DNA of 64,000 nucleotides from Thermoplasmata archaeon (GCA_022750055.1 JAKIWL010000001.1:1-64000); one strand, 5' to 3'; counted from the stretch's first letter, positions 34,956 to 43,746 are shown. The notes: generated from the letters alone by a model not told the origin. Numbers and translations: made by a program.

Positions 34956-35987
34956 ATGCCCATCAAGGTCGCGGTCAACGGATACGGAACGATCGGCAAA
35001 CGGGTGGCGGATGCGGTCGCGAGGCAACCGGACCTCCGGCTGGTCGGCGTCTCGAAGAGCCGACCGAACTACGAGGCCGAGATCGCCCGATCGAAAGGGT
35101 ACCCTCTCTTCGTGGCAGGGTCGGGAACGACCGCTGCGTTCGAGTCCGCCGGCCTGAACGTGGCCGGGTCCGTATCCGACCTCGTCCGCGCCGCGGACAT
35201 CGTCATCGATTGCGCTCCGGAATCGGTCGGCCGGGAGAATGCGAAGCTGTACGGATCGGCCGGGGTCCCGGCCGTGTTCCAGGGCGGCGAGAAATCCGAT
35301 GTCGCCGAGGTCTCGTTCTCGGCGCTTGCCAATTTCGAGGCCGCCCGTGGAAAGAAGAGGGTGCGTGTCGTCTCGTGCAACACCACCGGCCTCGCGAGAT
35401 CGGTCGCAGTGCTGCGGTCGGGCTTCGGCGTCGACCATTGGGAGGCGACCTTGGTTCGACGGGCCGCCGACCCCGCGGAGAGCGAGCGCGGGCCCATCAA
35501 TGGGATCCTGCCCTCGTTCAAGATCCCGTCCCACCATGGGCCGGACGTGAGGACGATCTTCCCCGACCTGTCGATCACGACGACCGCCCTGGTCGTTCCC
35601 ACCACGTTGATGCACGTCCACGTCAACCACGTGCGCCTGTCTAAGCCCCCGGCATCGATCCAGGCGGTGCTCGAGCGATTCCGGGCGACGCCCCGATTCC
35701 ACGTATTCCGGGAATGGGAAGGCGTGGACGGGACCCCCCAGGTAATGGAGTACGCCCGCGACCGGGCCACGGGCGCGCGGGCCGACATGATGGAGAACGT
35801 GCTGTGGGAGCACGGCATGCGACTCGAGGGGCCGGACCTGTACTTCTTCCAAGCGATCCACCAGGAGTCCATCGTGGTCCCGGAGAACATCGATGCGGTC
35901 CGGGCGATGCTCGGGGGTCGCGAGAGCGCAGCGGCCTCGATCGAGATGACCGACCGGAACCTCGGGATACCCCGTCCGGGCGCCTGA
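34956..35987 (+). CDS. gap: Glyceraldehyde-3-phosphate dehydrogenase, archaeal type II
   Basis: 343 aa. The N-terminal Rossmann motif is VAVNGYGTIGKRVADAV. The catalytic loop is SCNTTGLAR with the active Cys at about residue 142, diagnostic of the archaeal NAD(P)-dependent form. The IPSHHGPDV and VVPTTLMHVH segments are also family-specific. A CCTTTAAGTCC box is about 35 bp upstream. It is divergent from the acyl-CoA dehydrogenase gene. Confidence 0.95.
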   Translation: MPIKVAVNGYGTIGKRVADAVARQPDLRLVGVSKSRPNYEAEIARSKGYPLFVAGSGTTAAFESAGLNVAGSVSDLVRAADIVIDCAPESVGRENAKLYGSAGVPAVFQGGEKSDVAEVSFSALANFEAARGKKRVRVVSCNTTGLARSVAVLRSGFGVDHWEATLVRRAADPAESERGPINGILPSFKIPSHHGPDVRTIFPDLSITTTALVVPTTLMHVHVNHVRLSKPPASIQAVLERFRATPRFHVFREWEGVDGTPQVMEYARDRATGARADMMENVLWEHGMRLEGPDLYFFQAIHQESIVVPENIDAVRAMLGGRESAAASIEMTDRNLGIPRPGA

Positions 35988-36036
35988 AGCCCTCCGGGGG
36001 CGGCAGCCTTTTCCCGACCTTCCGGCTGGCCGACCG

Positions 36037-36759
36037 ATGTCCGGGCGCGCCTCGTTGACCCACGGCGCCGAGGCGCACCCACGTCGGTCGTTCCTTTCCG
36101 ATTTCATCCTGGGCAGCCAGGACGGGCTCGTCAACGTGCTGGGCATTCTCCTCGGCGTCACGGCCGCCTCCTCCAATCTGCGGATCATCTTCGTCGCGAC
36201 GCTCGCCGCCCTGGGCGCCGAGGCCATCTCGATGGGGGCGGTCGCCTACACGTCCACGGCCGCCCGCCGACGGTTCTACCTCGGGGAAGAGGAAAGGGAA
36301 CGACGCGAGATGCGGGAGGTCCCCGAGGTCGAACGCGCCGAGGTGCGCGAGGTTCTGTCGAATTGGGGCTACACGGGCGAGGCCCTCGATCGGCTCTTGA
36401 CGGCGATCTGCGAGAACCCGAAGGCGATGCTCGAGTTCATGATGGCGTTCGAGCTCCGGCTCCAGCCCGTCGACGCGGAGGAACCCAAGCGGAGCGGACT
36501 GACGGTGTTCGCGGCGACCGTGGCGGGCTCCTTCGTCCCGATCGCCCCGTTCCTCTTCTTCTCCGCGAATCTCCACGCGGCCATCTATTCCTCGGTGCTC
36601 GTGAGCGGCATCGTCCTGTTCTTCATCGGGCGCTACGAGGCCCGCACCACGAACTCCTCGGTCTGGCGCAGTGGGCTCACGATGCTCATCATTGGCCTCG
36701 CCGCCGGGTTCGCGGGGTTCCTGATCGGGCATTTCTTGGGTGCGCCGGGCGTCCTGTGA
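36037..36759 (+). CDS. VIT1/CCC1-family iron/manganese transporter
   Basis: 240 aa. The first helix carries SDFILGSQDGLVNVLGILLGV, the conserved VIT start with its Asp for metal-proton exchange. A cytoplasmic charged region with EEERERRE lies between helices 2 and 3 (about 75-130), matching the metal-binding domain of VIT1. Three more helices follow. It probably exports Fe(II) or Mn(II) from the cytoplasm. It lies about 50 bp after gap. Confidence 0.85.
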   Translation: MSGRASLTHGAEAHPRRSFLSDFILGSQDGLVNVLGILLGVTAASSNLRIIFVATLAALGAEAISMGAVAYTSTAARRRFYLGEEERERREMREVPEVERAEVREVLSNWGYTGEALDRLLTAICENPKAMLEFMMAFELRLQPVDAEEPKRSGLTVFAATVAGSFVPIAPFLFFSANLHAAIYSSVLVSGIVLFFIGRYEARTTNSSVWRSGLTMLIIGLAAGFAGFLIGHFLGAPGVL

Positions 36760-36816
36760 TCCTCCGCGGCCGACGGGGGGAAAATCGCGCGATCGCCCCC
36801 TTGCCGATTCGCAACC

Positions 36817-36824
36817 ATAAAATA
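36817..36824 (+). promoter_or_regulatory. TATA box of the rpo7 operon
   Basis: ATAAAATA lies 26-33 bp before the ATG at 36850 but only a few bases before an earlier ATG at 36826. The spacing argues that 36850 is the real rpo7 start and that the mRNA is leaderless. Confidence 0.65.
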
Positions 36825-36849
36825 GATGACCCAACTCGCGCGCGGAGCG

Positions 36850-37518
36850 ATGTACCTCATCGACCACCGGCGAGACGTCGTCCGGATACCCCCCTCCCGG
36901 CTCGGCCCCAAGATCGAGACCGTGCTCACCGAACTCGCCCAGCAGCAGTTCGAAGGGAAGCTCGTGGACGGACAGAATCTCACGGTCATGATCCAGGCCG
37001 TTACCCCGATCGGCGAGGGCCACATCATCCACGGCGACGGGGGTGTCTATCAGGAGGTCGAGTACCAGGCGCTCATGTTCCGCCCCGAGATCCAGGAGGT
37101 CGTGGAGGGGGCGATCGTCGAGATCCGGAAGTTCGGCGCCTTCGTCCGGTTCGGTCCGCTTGACGGCCTGCTCCACGTCTCCCAGATCATGGACGATAGG
37201 GTCAACATCGACGAGCACAATCAACGGCTCGTCGGCGTCGAAACGAAGCGCGACCTGAAGGTCGGCTACAAGGTCCGCGCCCGGGTCGTCTCCCTCTCCC
37301 TGTCCGAGATCTCCCCGAGGGACAGCAAGATCGGCCTCACGATGCGACAACCCGGACTCGGCCGCCTGGAGTGGATCCAGGAGGCCCACAAGAAATCGGA
37401 GCCCAAGCCCGCGAAGAAGCCCGCCGGCGGCAAGGCGCTCCCGAAACCGGCGGCCCCCGCGGCGAAGCCAGCGGTCACGCCTGCGAAGCCGGCCGTGGCG
37501 GCGGAGAAGGCCGGATGA
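36850..37518 (+). CDS. rpo7: RNA polymerase subunit Rpo7 (RpoE')
   Basis: 222 aa. With Rpo4 it forms the stalk of archaeal RNA polymerase. The N-terminal RNP-like domain (1-80) starts MYLIDHRRDVVRIPPSRLG. An S1 domain follows, with IVEIRKFGAFVRFGPLDGLLHVSQIMDD. The last 45 residues are a Lys/Pro/Ala-rich extension not found in minimal homologues. The start follows the TATA spacing. It couples by ATGA to spt4. Confidence 0.93.
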   Translation: MYLIDHRRDVVRIPPSRLGPKIETVLTELAQQQFEGKLVDGQNLTVMIQAVTPIGEGHIIHGDGGVYQEVEYQALMFRPEIQEVVEGAIVEIRKFGAFVRFGPLDGLLHVSQIMDDRVNIDEHNQRLVGVETKRDLKVGYKVRARVVSLSLSEISPRDSKIGLTMRQPGLGRLEWIQEAHKKSEPKPAKKPAGGKALPKPAAPAAKPAVTPAKPAVAAEKAG

Positions 37519-37700
37519 TCAGCCTCAAGGCATGCCGGACGTGCCGGTCGATCACCGACCAGACCAAGTGCCCGAAGTGCGGCGGCGAGGTCTCGCGCGA
37601 GTGGCAGGGCTACCTCGTGGTGATCGACCCCGACAAGTCCGAGATCGCCCGGAAGATGGGAATCCATGCGAGCGGTCGGTACGCGCTCCGGGTCAAGTGA
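37515..37700 (+). CDS. spt4: Transcription elongation factor Spt4
   Basis: 61 aa, normal for archaeal Spt4. It binds Spt5 at the RNA polymerase clamp. A four-Cys zinc site is formed by CRTC and CPKC, followed by GGEVSREWQGYLVVIDP and SEIARKMGI, both family-typical. The ATG overlaps the rpo7 stop. Spt5 is elsewhere. Confidence 0.93.
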   Translation: MISLKACRTCRSITDQTKCPKCGGEVSREWQGYLVVIDPDKSEIARKMGIHASGRYALRVK

Positions 37701-38223
37701 GGAGCGCGTCTGGGCCGTTCCGGAATCGCTGAGGCCCTCGCTGGCCCGGCGATACGGCCCGGTCTACGACGACGTCGAGGCCCGCAAGCGGCTTCGGAAC
37801 CTCGGCCCGTTCGGCTCCTGCGGCGACCGCGTCACGACCCTCGCCGTGTCCGTCGGCAACCTCCCGATCCTCGGGATCGTCGACTACAAGACCCAGCGCC
37901 ACGAGGCCATCGACCCGTCGAGTTTCGCCCCGCTCGCTGCGCGCGGCCGTCGACGTGTGAAGAACCCCGCGGGACTGCTCACGGAGCGGCTGCGGCGCGC
38001 GGTCAAGGAGATGCTCGCGGCGGGCGGAGGGCTCATCGAGGTCGACGGAGAAGAGGACTTGGGCTCTCTCGCGCTCGTCGAGTCGCTCCCTCTCGGGGCC
38101 ACCGTTATATACGGAATCCCGGGTGAGGGGGTCTCGTTCGTCGCGGTCGACCGGATCGCCAAGGAAAGTGTCCGAGCCCTGATCGCGCAGATGGAACTTC
38201 GCAAGGTGGACCTTGGAGATTAA
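37666..38223 (+). CDS. GTP-dependent dephospho-CoA kinase (DUF359)
   Basis: 185 aa. This archaeal enzyme performs the last step of coenzyme A synthesis using GTP. The core shows SCGDRVTTLAVSVGNLPILGIVDYKTQR, ending GLIEVDGEEDLGSLAL, with acidic residues that bind metal-GTP. It sits between spt4 and rps24e, the common archaeal order. The only in-frame ATG overlaps spt4 by 35 bp, so the start is not secure. Confidence 0.88.
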   Translation: MRAVGTRSGSSEERVWAVPESLRPSLARRYGPVYDDVEARKRLRNLGPFGSCGDRVTTLAVSVGNLPILGIVDYKTQRHEAIDPSSFAPLAARGRRRVKNPAGLLTERLRRAVKEMLAAGGGLIEVDGEEDLGSLALVESLPLGATVIYGIPGEGVSFVAVDRIAKESVRALIAQMELRKVDLGD

Positions 38224-38581
38224 GATCGTCGAGGAACGCAAGAATCCGCTCCTCCACCGGACCGAGTACCGGTTCGAAGTGGACCATCCGACCGCCGCGA
38301 GCCCGACGCGGGCGAATGTCCGTGTCGAGCTCGCGAAGCTGGTGATGGTGCCCAAGGACCGCCTCGTCATCGAGCGGATGAACGCGCAGTTCGGACTCGC
38401 CCGGTCGAATGGGTTCGCGGTGGCGTACGAGACGAAGGAGGCCCTGGACGTCACCGTCCGGGAGCACATCCTGGTCCGAAACGGGCTCCGGGAGAAGAAG
38501 AGCGCCGCACCCCCGGCCGAACCTGAGGCCCCACCGGCGAAGCCCGCGCCCGCGGCGGAACCCGAACCCAAGAAAGAGTGA
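38213..38581 (+). CDS. rps24e: Ribosomal protein S24e
   Basis: 122 aa. Small-subunit protein. [19 protein letters not shown] is the family N terminus, followed by [13 protein letters not shown] and [20 protein letters not shown]. The last 28 residues are a Pro/Ala/Glu tail. The start is TTG at 38213, overlapping the kinase stop by 11 bp. Confidence 0.94.
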   Translation: MEIKIVEERKNPLLHRTEYRFEVDHPTAASPTRANVRVELAKLVMVPKDRLVIERMNAQFGLARSNGFAVAYETKEALDVTVREHILVRNGLREKKSAAPPAEPEAPPAKPAPAAEPEPKKE

Positions 38582-38784
38582 TCGAGATGGCCAAGGCGCG
38601 CGTCGGACTCTACGCGATCCAGGGGGAGACGTTCACCCGGACGCACCGCTCCTGCCCGAAATGCGGTCCGGGCGTCTTTCTCGCCGAACACGCGAACCGT
38701 CGGTCCTGCGGACGATGCGGGTTTTCCGAACCGCGCGATACACCGGCCACCCCGGCGCGACCCCCACGGGCGGGCAAGGCCTGA
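38578..38784 (+). CDS. rps27ae: Ribosomal protein S27ae
   Basis: 68 aa zinc-binding small-subunit protein. Two CPKC/CGRC knuckles (residues about 26-47) with [11 protein letters not shown] are diagnostic. The GTG at 38578 overlaps the S24e stop; an ATG at 38587 is equally plausible. The C-terminal 18 residues are Pro/Ala/Arg-rich. It ends the operon. Confidence 0.9.
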   Translation: MIEMAKARVGLYAIQGETFTRTHRSCPKCGPGVFLAEHANRRSCGRCGFSEPRDTPATPARPPRAGKA

Positions 38785-38913
38785 CCCGGACGCGCATCGA
38801 CGCACCGATCCCATCCGAACCCGGGCGCCGGCCCGGTCCCCCGCTCCGACTCTCTTCGACCGGTCATCAGAGGCTCCCCGTCCCAGCGGCACTCGGGTTC
38901 CGAGCTCGCCGGC

Positions 38914-40548
38914 TCAGGACAATCCGACGATCCGGCCGTCCGGATCGAGGTCGATGTGCTCGGAGGCCGGACGGGCGGGCAGTCCGGGCATCGTCTCGAC
39001 CGATCCGAGCCGAACGACCGTGAACCCCGCCCCGGCCGAACGGTCGACGTGGCGGACTTGGACGACGAATCCTTCGGGCCGACCTCGCTTCTTCGGGTCG
39101 TCGGAGATCGAGAGCGGGGTCTTCGCCATGCACACCGGTCCCGAGACCTCCCCGAGCTCCTGGAGAACGGCGAGCTCCGCCAGGGCTTCCTCGGTCCATT
39201 CGGCCCCGGCCCCGCCGTAGATCGTTCGGACGATCGTCTCGACCTGCCGGACCGGGTCGGCGCCCGGGTCGATCGCGGGATGGCTGTGCCGCCCGAGGCC
39301 GGCCGCGGCCTCGACTGCGGCGGCCAGGGCGAGGGCACCCGCTCCCCCCTCGGAAAACAGCCGATGCTCCACGGCCTCGACGCCGCGTTCCCGACAGTAC
39401 GACCGGACCCGCTCGGTCTCCTGCGGGTCGTCCGAGGGATGTCGGTTGATCGCCACGACGACCGGGACCTGGAAGGTCTTCAGGATCGACAGGTGCTGCC
39501 CGAGGTTCGGGAGCCCACGCTCGAGGGCCGACCGGTCGGGATGCTCGGTCGACCCATCCGCCGCTCCGCCGTGATATCGAAGGCTAGGCAGGGTGACGAC
39601 CAGGACAGCCGCGTCGACGTCGACCCCGAGGATCGGGGTCACGATATCGACGAACTTCTCGCCGCCGAGCTCGGTCGCGAACCCCGCTTCGACGACGGTG
39701 TACTCCGCGCAGCCGAGCGCGAGCTCGATCGAGAGTCGGCTCGCGGTCCCGTGGGCGATGTTCGCGAACGGTCCGGCGTGGATGAGGACGGGATTCCCCT
39801 CGGAGGACTGGGCGACGTTCGGCTCGAGGGCATCGCGAAGCAGCGCCGCCATCGCCCCCGCCGCAGCGAGGTCGCCCGTCCGCACCGCCTTCCCGGATCG
39901 GGTCCGCCCGAGGAGCATCCTGCCGAGGCGCTGCTTCAGGTCGGAATAGTCCCGCGCGAGGGCCAGGACCGCCATGACCTCCGAGGCGGCCGTGATCAGG
40001 AATCGTCCGTCCCGGGCCGGCACACGGCCTCCGGGCTTCGACCAGGTTTGCACCTGCCGTAGGGCCCGGTCCTCCACATCGAGCGTGCGGGGCCACCCGG
40101 TTCGGGCCGGGTCGATGTCGAGCGCGTTCCCGTGGTACAGGTGGTTGTCGATGAGCGCGGACAGGAGGTTGTGGGCCGACGCCACCGCATGGATGTCCCC
40201 GGTGAACCCGAGGTTGATCGATGCAGAAGGCTCGACGGTGGACCGGCCTCCCCCGGTGGCCCCCCCCTTGACCCCGAAGACCGGCCCCATCGAGGGTTGG
40301 CGGAGGCAGGCGACCGACCTCCGGCCGTGACGGACCAATGCGTCCGCGAGCCCGATCGTCGTGACGGTCTTGCCCTCCCCGTGGCGGGTGGGGGTCATTC
40401 CGGTGACGAGGATGAGCTTCCCCCGTCGCGCGGAGCTGGCCCGGCCCCGAACGACCGAGACCGCCACTTTCCCAGCCGAGGCACCGGCCGGATGGATCTC
40501 CTCGCGCCCGAGACCGAGGGCCTCGCCGAGCTCCGCGACCGACCGCAT
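38914..40548 (-). CDS. fhs: Formate-tetrahydrofolate ligase
   Basis: 544 aa. It makes 10-formyl-THF from formate, ATP and THF. The P-loop region is TPTRHGEGKTVTTIGL (about 52-67). LRQPSMGPVFGVKGGATGGG and INLGFTGDIHAVASAHNLLS are family signatures. VVAINRHPSDDPQE and PVCMAKTPLSISDDP are also conserved. The enzyme is mostly bacterial and is patchy in archaea. It starts about 130 bp after the dienelactone hydrolase on the same strand. Confidence 0.95.
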   Translation of the reverse strand: MRSVAELGEALGLGREEIHPAGASAGKVAVSVVRGRASSARRGKLILVTGMTPTRHGEGKTVTTIGLADALVRHGRRSVACLRQPSMGPVFGVKGGATGGGRSTVEPSASINLGFTGDIHAVASAHNLLSALIDNHLYHGNALDIDPARTGWPRTLDVEDRALRQVQTWSKPGGRVPARDGRFLITAASEVMAVLALARDYSDLKQRLGRMLLGRTRSGKAVRTGDLAAAGAMAALLRDALEPNVAQSSEGNPVLIHAGPFANIAHGTASRLSIELALGCAEYTVVEAGFATELGGEKFVDIVTPILGVDVDAAVLVVTLPSLRYHGGAADGSTEHPDRSALERGLPNLGQHLSILKTFQVPVVVAINRHPSDDPQETERVRSYCRERGVEAVEHRLFSEGGAGALALAAAVEAAAGLGRHSHPAIDPGADPVRQVETIVRTIYGGAGAEWTEEALAELAVLQELGEVSGPVCMAKTPLSISDDPKKRGRPEGFVVQVRHVDRSAGAGFTVVRLGSVETMPGLPARPASEHIDLDPDGRIVGLS

Positions 40549-40679
40549 CGGGGGAGCGAGCCCGCCTTCGGTCTTGAAGGGAATGGCCCTCGACGCTCAG
40601 GCGAACGAGAGAACCGCTGAGAGGGGCGAGCGCCTTGCGACCAGCGCCGGTGAGGGTCGTCGGCCCACCGTTCGACCGT

Positions 40680-41513
40680 TCAGCGATTCAACGTCTCCCC
40701 GAAGAACCGGACCATCCGGTCCCAGGCATCGTTCGCGCTCATCCGGTGGTAGTTCGGTCGGGTGTCGTTGAAGAAGCCGTGCTTGGCGCTCGGGTAGACC
40801 TGATACTCGAACCGTTTCCCGGCGGAGGCCATCGCGGCGGCGAACGCGGGAACCGACTGCGTGACCCCGGGGTCTTCGCTCCCGTAAAACCCCAATACAC
40901 GAGCGCGGATTGAAGGGACGGCCTCCAACGGCGGCGCATGGCCGTAAAAGATCACCGCTGCCCGGAGGAGCGGATCGGCCGTCGCCAGGCGTGCGGACAT
41001 CGACCCTCCAAAGCAGAATCCGACCGACGCGAGGCGGCTCGGGTCGACCTCGGGTAGGGCGCGAAGGTGCTGGCCGACGGCCAGGAGGTCCCGGGTGAAT
41101 CCCTCCTGGACGTTCGGAGCGCTGACCCGCGCGAACGCCTCAAGGAAGGGTCGACGCTCGGAAGGCTGGGAGGCCGCGAATTCAGCCATTTTCGCTGGGT
41201 CCCGCCGAAGTTCTGGCGGGGCGTCCGAGAGGGAGCGCATCGCGAGGCCGATGTTGGTCGGGGTCAGGATCCGCCGGAGCGGTCCCGTGAACAGGTCGGG
41301 CGCGGCGACGACGTACCCGAGCTCGGAGATCCGCCGGCAAACGTCCTGAATGTGTTCATTGGGGCCCACGATCTCGTGGATCACGATCACCGCCGGATGT
41401 CGTTCTGCCCCATCCTCCTCGGGAAACACGACGGCGCAATCGATGGACCGGCCGTCACCGAGGATCGATGTGTTTCGCCTCAACGCCTGGACCGCAGTCG
41501 GACGAATCCCCAT
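40680..41513 (-). CDS. Dienelactone hydrolase family protein
   Basis: 277 aa alpha/beta hydrolase. The nucleophile is Cys in VGFCFGGSM, the acid is Asp in GSEDPGV, and the His is in AKHGFFND, forming the Cys-Asp-His triad of this family. PAVIVIHEIVGPNEHI is the oxyanion region. Substrates range from dienelactones to unknown esters. It may share a transcript with fhs, but no functional link is obvious. Confidence 0.87.
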   Translation of the reverse strand: MGIRPTAVQALRRNTSILGDGRSIDCAVVFPEEDGAERHPAVIVIHEIVGPNEHIQDVCRRISELGYVVAAPDLFTGPLRRILTPTNIGLAMRSLSDAPPELRRDPAKMAEFAASQPSERRPFLEAFARVSAPNVQEGFTRDLLAVGQHLRALPEVDPSRLASVGFCFGGSMSARLATADPLLRAAVIFYGHAPPLEAVPSIRARVLGFYGSEDPGVTQSVPAFAAAMASAGKRFEYQVYPSAKHGFFNDTRPNYHRMSANDAWDRMVRFFGETLNR

Positions 41514-41604
41514 GGGAAGATGACTCGTTCGGCGGTCGGGCGCCCGCCCTACTCCGTGAAAGAAGAGTAATGCTTTTGGACGGGGCCGACTCCCCCGCGA
41601 CGGT

Positions 41605-41678
41605 GGGCCCGTAGTATAGCTTGGATATCACAGAGGCCTCCGGAGCCTCGGACCCGGGTTCGAATCCCGGCGGGCCCG
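41605..41678 (+). tRNA. tRNA-Arg (anticodon CCG)
   Basis: Complete cloverleaf: acceptor GGGCCCG/CGGGCCC, anticodon stem GAGGC/GCCTC around CTCCGGA (anticodon CCG), T arm CCGGG-TTCGAAT-CCCGG and discriminator G at 41678. The last 20 bases of this gene recur, with two changes, near 43.7 kb. Confidence 0.95.
41659..41678 (+). repeat. attL-like tRNA-Arg 3' end
   Basis: TTCGAAT through the discriminator of tRNA-Arg matches 43686-43705 at 18 of 20 positions with no gap, including an identical final 12 bases. tRNA 3' ends are the usual target of archaeal tyrosine integrases. Confidence 0.45.
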
Positions 41679-42027
41679 CCTGTCGATGTGAACCATTCAC
41701 GAGCGAGATCGCCATTGTTGCCTCCGAGCGCGGCAGGTCCGGAGCCTCACTCGGTCACTTTGAGGCCCGCCGAGCGCCGCCGGGAGGGCGTCGGGTCGCA
41801 GACCCCGTCGAAGACGCTTGAAACGGCCATACGACGAGCAGAATCCCTCGTATTGCCTCCCGGAGGAGGGCGGGATCGCGATCATACCCGAACCAGAGGG
41901 AGGGGATCGAGCGCATCGGCAGGTGCGCCGCGCCGACGATCTCCGAGCGCCTCACCGACGGTCGGGATCGACCGTCTGAGCCACCACGCTCCCGGAATGG
42001 TCCGGGCGCAAGGACTCCTCTCCTGCC
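41679..42027. other. Gene-free stretch after tRNA-Arg
   Basis: No complete gene. On the minus strand, 41755-41960 encodes a run with several Trp, Phe and Leu residues (AAHLPMRS, LWFGYDRDP, GILLVVWPF) that reads more like the end of a real protein than like noise. It has no start and could be a decayed gene. I recognise no family. Confidence 0.3.
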
Positions 42028-42783
42028 ATGGGAACCTTCAAGAGCGGAGGAATCAACGATGCCCTGCACGGTCGGGGATCGATCAAGATGACCGAGGACA
42101 AGCCCATGCGGATCATCGTCCATCCGAACGGACCGTATCGGGTCCTGGGAGGTGTTCCGCTCGCCGTCCAGACGATCACACCGAACCAGGAGGGGGAATC
42201 TTGGGATTGGGTCCAAGGGCGGTCGTTCCACGTCGGACCGGAGTATTTCCTTTGTCGTTGCGGCCGGTCCTCCAACAAGCCGTTTTGTGATAACAGTCAT
42301 CTCTCGGCTGGGTTCGTGGGGGCCGAGACCGCTTCCCGGCGTCCGATCGAGCGGCAGTCCGAGCACCTCGACGGGCCCACCCATGTGCTGAGCGATGCCG
42401 AGGGCCTATGCGCCTTCGCCCGTTTCTGTGACCCGGGGGGCAAGATCTGGGCTCTCATCGGGCAGACCGACCAGCCCGAAGTCCGAAAGCTGGTAGTCCG
42501 GGAGGCCTCCCATTGTCCTGCTGGACGCCTCGTCCTCCGAGAGAAGGCGACCGGGAAGGTGGTCGAGCCCGAGCTACCGCCGTCGATCGGTTTGGTCGAG
42601 GATCCGGCGCTGCACTGTAGCGGGCCGCTCTGGGTTCGCGGGGGCATCCCGGTCGAATCCTCCAACGGGGTTCCGTACGAGGTGCGCAACCGGCTGACGC
42701 TGTGCCGATGCGGCGTCTCCACCAACATGCCGTTCTGTAACGGCAGCCACGCGTCCATCCGATTCCAAGACGGGCTGGTCTAA
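42028..42783 (+). CDS. Double-CDGSH iron-sulfur protein with central Fer4_19-like domain
   Basis: 251 aa. Two CDGSH-type 2Fe-2S sites are seen: CRCGRSSNKPFCDNSH (about 75-90) and CRCGVSTNMPFCNGSH (about 225-240). Each keeps the three Cys and one His ligands. Between them, GLCAFARFCDPGGKIW and HCPAGRLVLRE match a divergent Fer4_19-type domain. Such fusions occur in bacteria and archaea, with unknown roles in redox or Fe-S transfer. Start may be 42028 or 42088 (MTEDKPM). It uses more TGT and TTT codons than its neighbours, consistent with transfer. Confidence 0.85.
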   Translation: MGTFKSGGINDALHGRGSIKMTEDKPMRIIVHPNGPYRVLGGVPLAVQTITPNQEGESWDWVQGRSFHVGPEYFLCRCGRSSNKPFCDNSHLSAGFVGAETASRRPIERQSEHLDGPTHVLSDAEGLCAFARFCDPGGKIWALIGQTDQPEVRKLVVREASHCPAGRLVLREKATGKVVEPELPPSIGLVEDPALHCSGPLWVRGGIPVESSNGVPYEVRNRLTLCRCGVSTNMPFCNGSHASIRFQDGLV

Positions 42784-42890
42784 GGTTCGCCGCCCGCTCC
42801 GCCGGTCAGGGCCGGTACGCGGACGACGGGGTGAAACCCTCCGGATCCTGCGGCCGACTCACCGCCCTTCCGAGAACGTCAGGCGGTGGT

Positions 42891-43607
42891 TCACGCCGAT
42901 CGACCCGGGGCCGAAGCGAGAAGGACTCGAGTCCCAGCCTTCGCGCGAAGCGATACCTCTGCGACGCCTTCGAGCAACGCGCCGGCACCCGCGTCGACGA
43001 GCTGATCGCTGATCCATGCGGTCCCCTCAAATACATAGGCGACCGCCCTCCGCTCTCGACCCACCCGGCAAACGCACTGACCCGCGGCGCCAAACTCAAA
43101 CTCGACGCAGTCGAGCCCGGAGCCCGACGCGACCGCCCCACCCCGTCCGACCAGATGGCGTTCGGTGCACCCTTCCCCGGCCCGCGTTGGAACCGGTCCG
43201 CGCGCGCGCTGGACGAGATGCGGGGGGCCACCGGCCGTCGGGGGGCATTGAACCGTGACGGAGAGCCAGCGAGCTCGCGGTGGCGTCTTCGCCGTCAGAT
43301 TGTGATGGCCCACCAGGCGAGCCGTCAGCAGCGAGACCATTCCCGCTTCGAGCAGGGACGTGACCCCTTCGTCATCCTCGTGTTCCACCCGCCCCTCGAT
43401 GACGTAGTTCAGGACCTCTTCCGCTCGATGGTCGTGACCCTCGCTGACTCCCACCTGCCGACTGATGGTGGTTTCCGCCACGCGGACGAACGGCATCCAG
43501 GGACCTTGGTTAGGGGACGGAAACAGGGTGCGGCCCGAAACATCGTCGAGGTCCATTTGGCTCGACACGACCCTCAGTTCTCGCGGCGACCCTCCGGAAT
43601 GTGCCAT
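42891..43607 (-). CDS. Pirin-like cupin protein
   Basis: 238 aa. The N-terminal cupin has GHDHRAEEVLNYVIEGRVEHEDDEG, close to the pirin HxHRGxE...GEVEHxD pattern, and a second metal-site-like HH in LVGHHNLTAK. The C-terminal cupin (about 150-235) is degenerate. Pirins bind one metal and include quercetinases and regulators. It faces the CDGSH gene tail to tail inside the tRNA-Arg-flanked segment. Confidence 0.72.
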   Translation of the reverse strand: MAHSGGSPRELRVVSSQMDLDDVSGRTLFPSPNQGPWMPFVRVAETTISRQVGVSEGHDHRAEEVLNYVIEGRVEHEDDEGVTSLLEAGMVSLLTARLVGHHNLTAKTPPRARWLSVTVQCPPTAGGPPHLVQRARGPVPTRAGEGCTERHLVGRGGAVASGSGLDCVEFEFGAAGQCVCRVGRERRAVAYVFEGTAWISDQLVDAGAGALLEGVAEVSLRAKAGTRVLLASAPGRSA

Positions 43608-43685
43608 GGAATCTGCGCTCCTCAGAAGGGAACTGGGAGTTTGAACCCCACTTGACGCTTATCGATTCCGTCCCATCCCGGGGCA

Positions 43686-43705
43686 TTCGAAATCCGGCGG
43701 GCCCG
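43686..43705 (+). repeat. attR-like copy of tRNA-Arg 3' end
   Basis: TTCGAAATCCGGCGGGCCCG differs from the tRNA-Arg 3' end only at its seventh and eighth bases and stops exactly at the discriminator base. No acceptor 5' half or anticodon arm lies next to it, so it is not a second tRNA. It could mark the far end of an integrated segment. Confidence 0.4.
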
Positions 43706-43746
43706 TCGCGTATCGCTGAACCACCGCCGGGGGCTCGAGCGCCGTA

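Noticed and set aside
37666-38223. Shadow frame rather than a gene after spt4
   Set aside because: Rejected as a shadow because DUF359 motifs and the archaeal gene order support it as real.
42831-43655. Plus-strand frame antisense to the pirin gene
   Set aside because: The minus strand encodes recognisable cupin motifs; the plus frame has none.
43633-43665. tRNA-like T arm (TGGGG-TTCAAAC-TCCCA) on the minus strand before the pirin gene
   Set aside because: A good T-arm shape, but no matching acceptor 5' half, D arm or anticodon arm upstream, so not called a tRNA.
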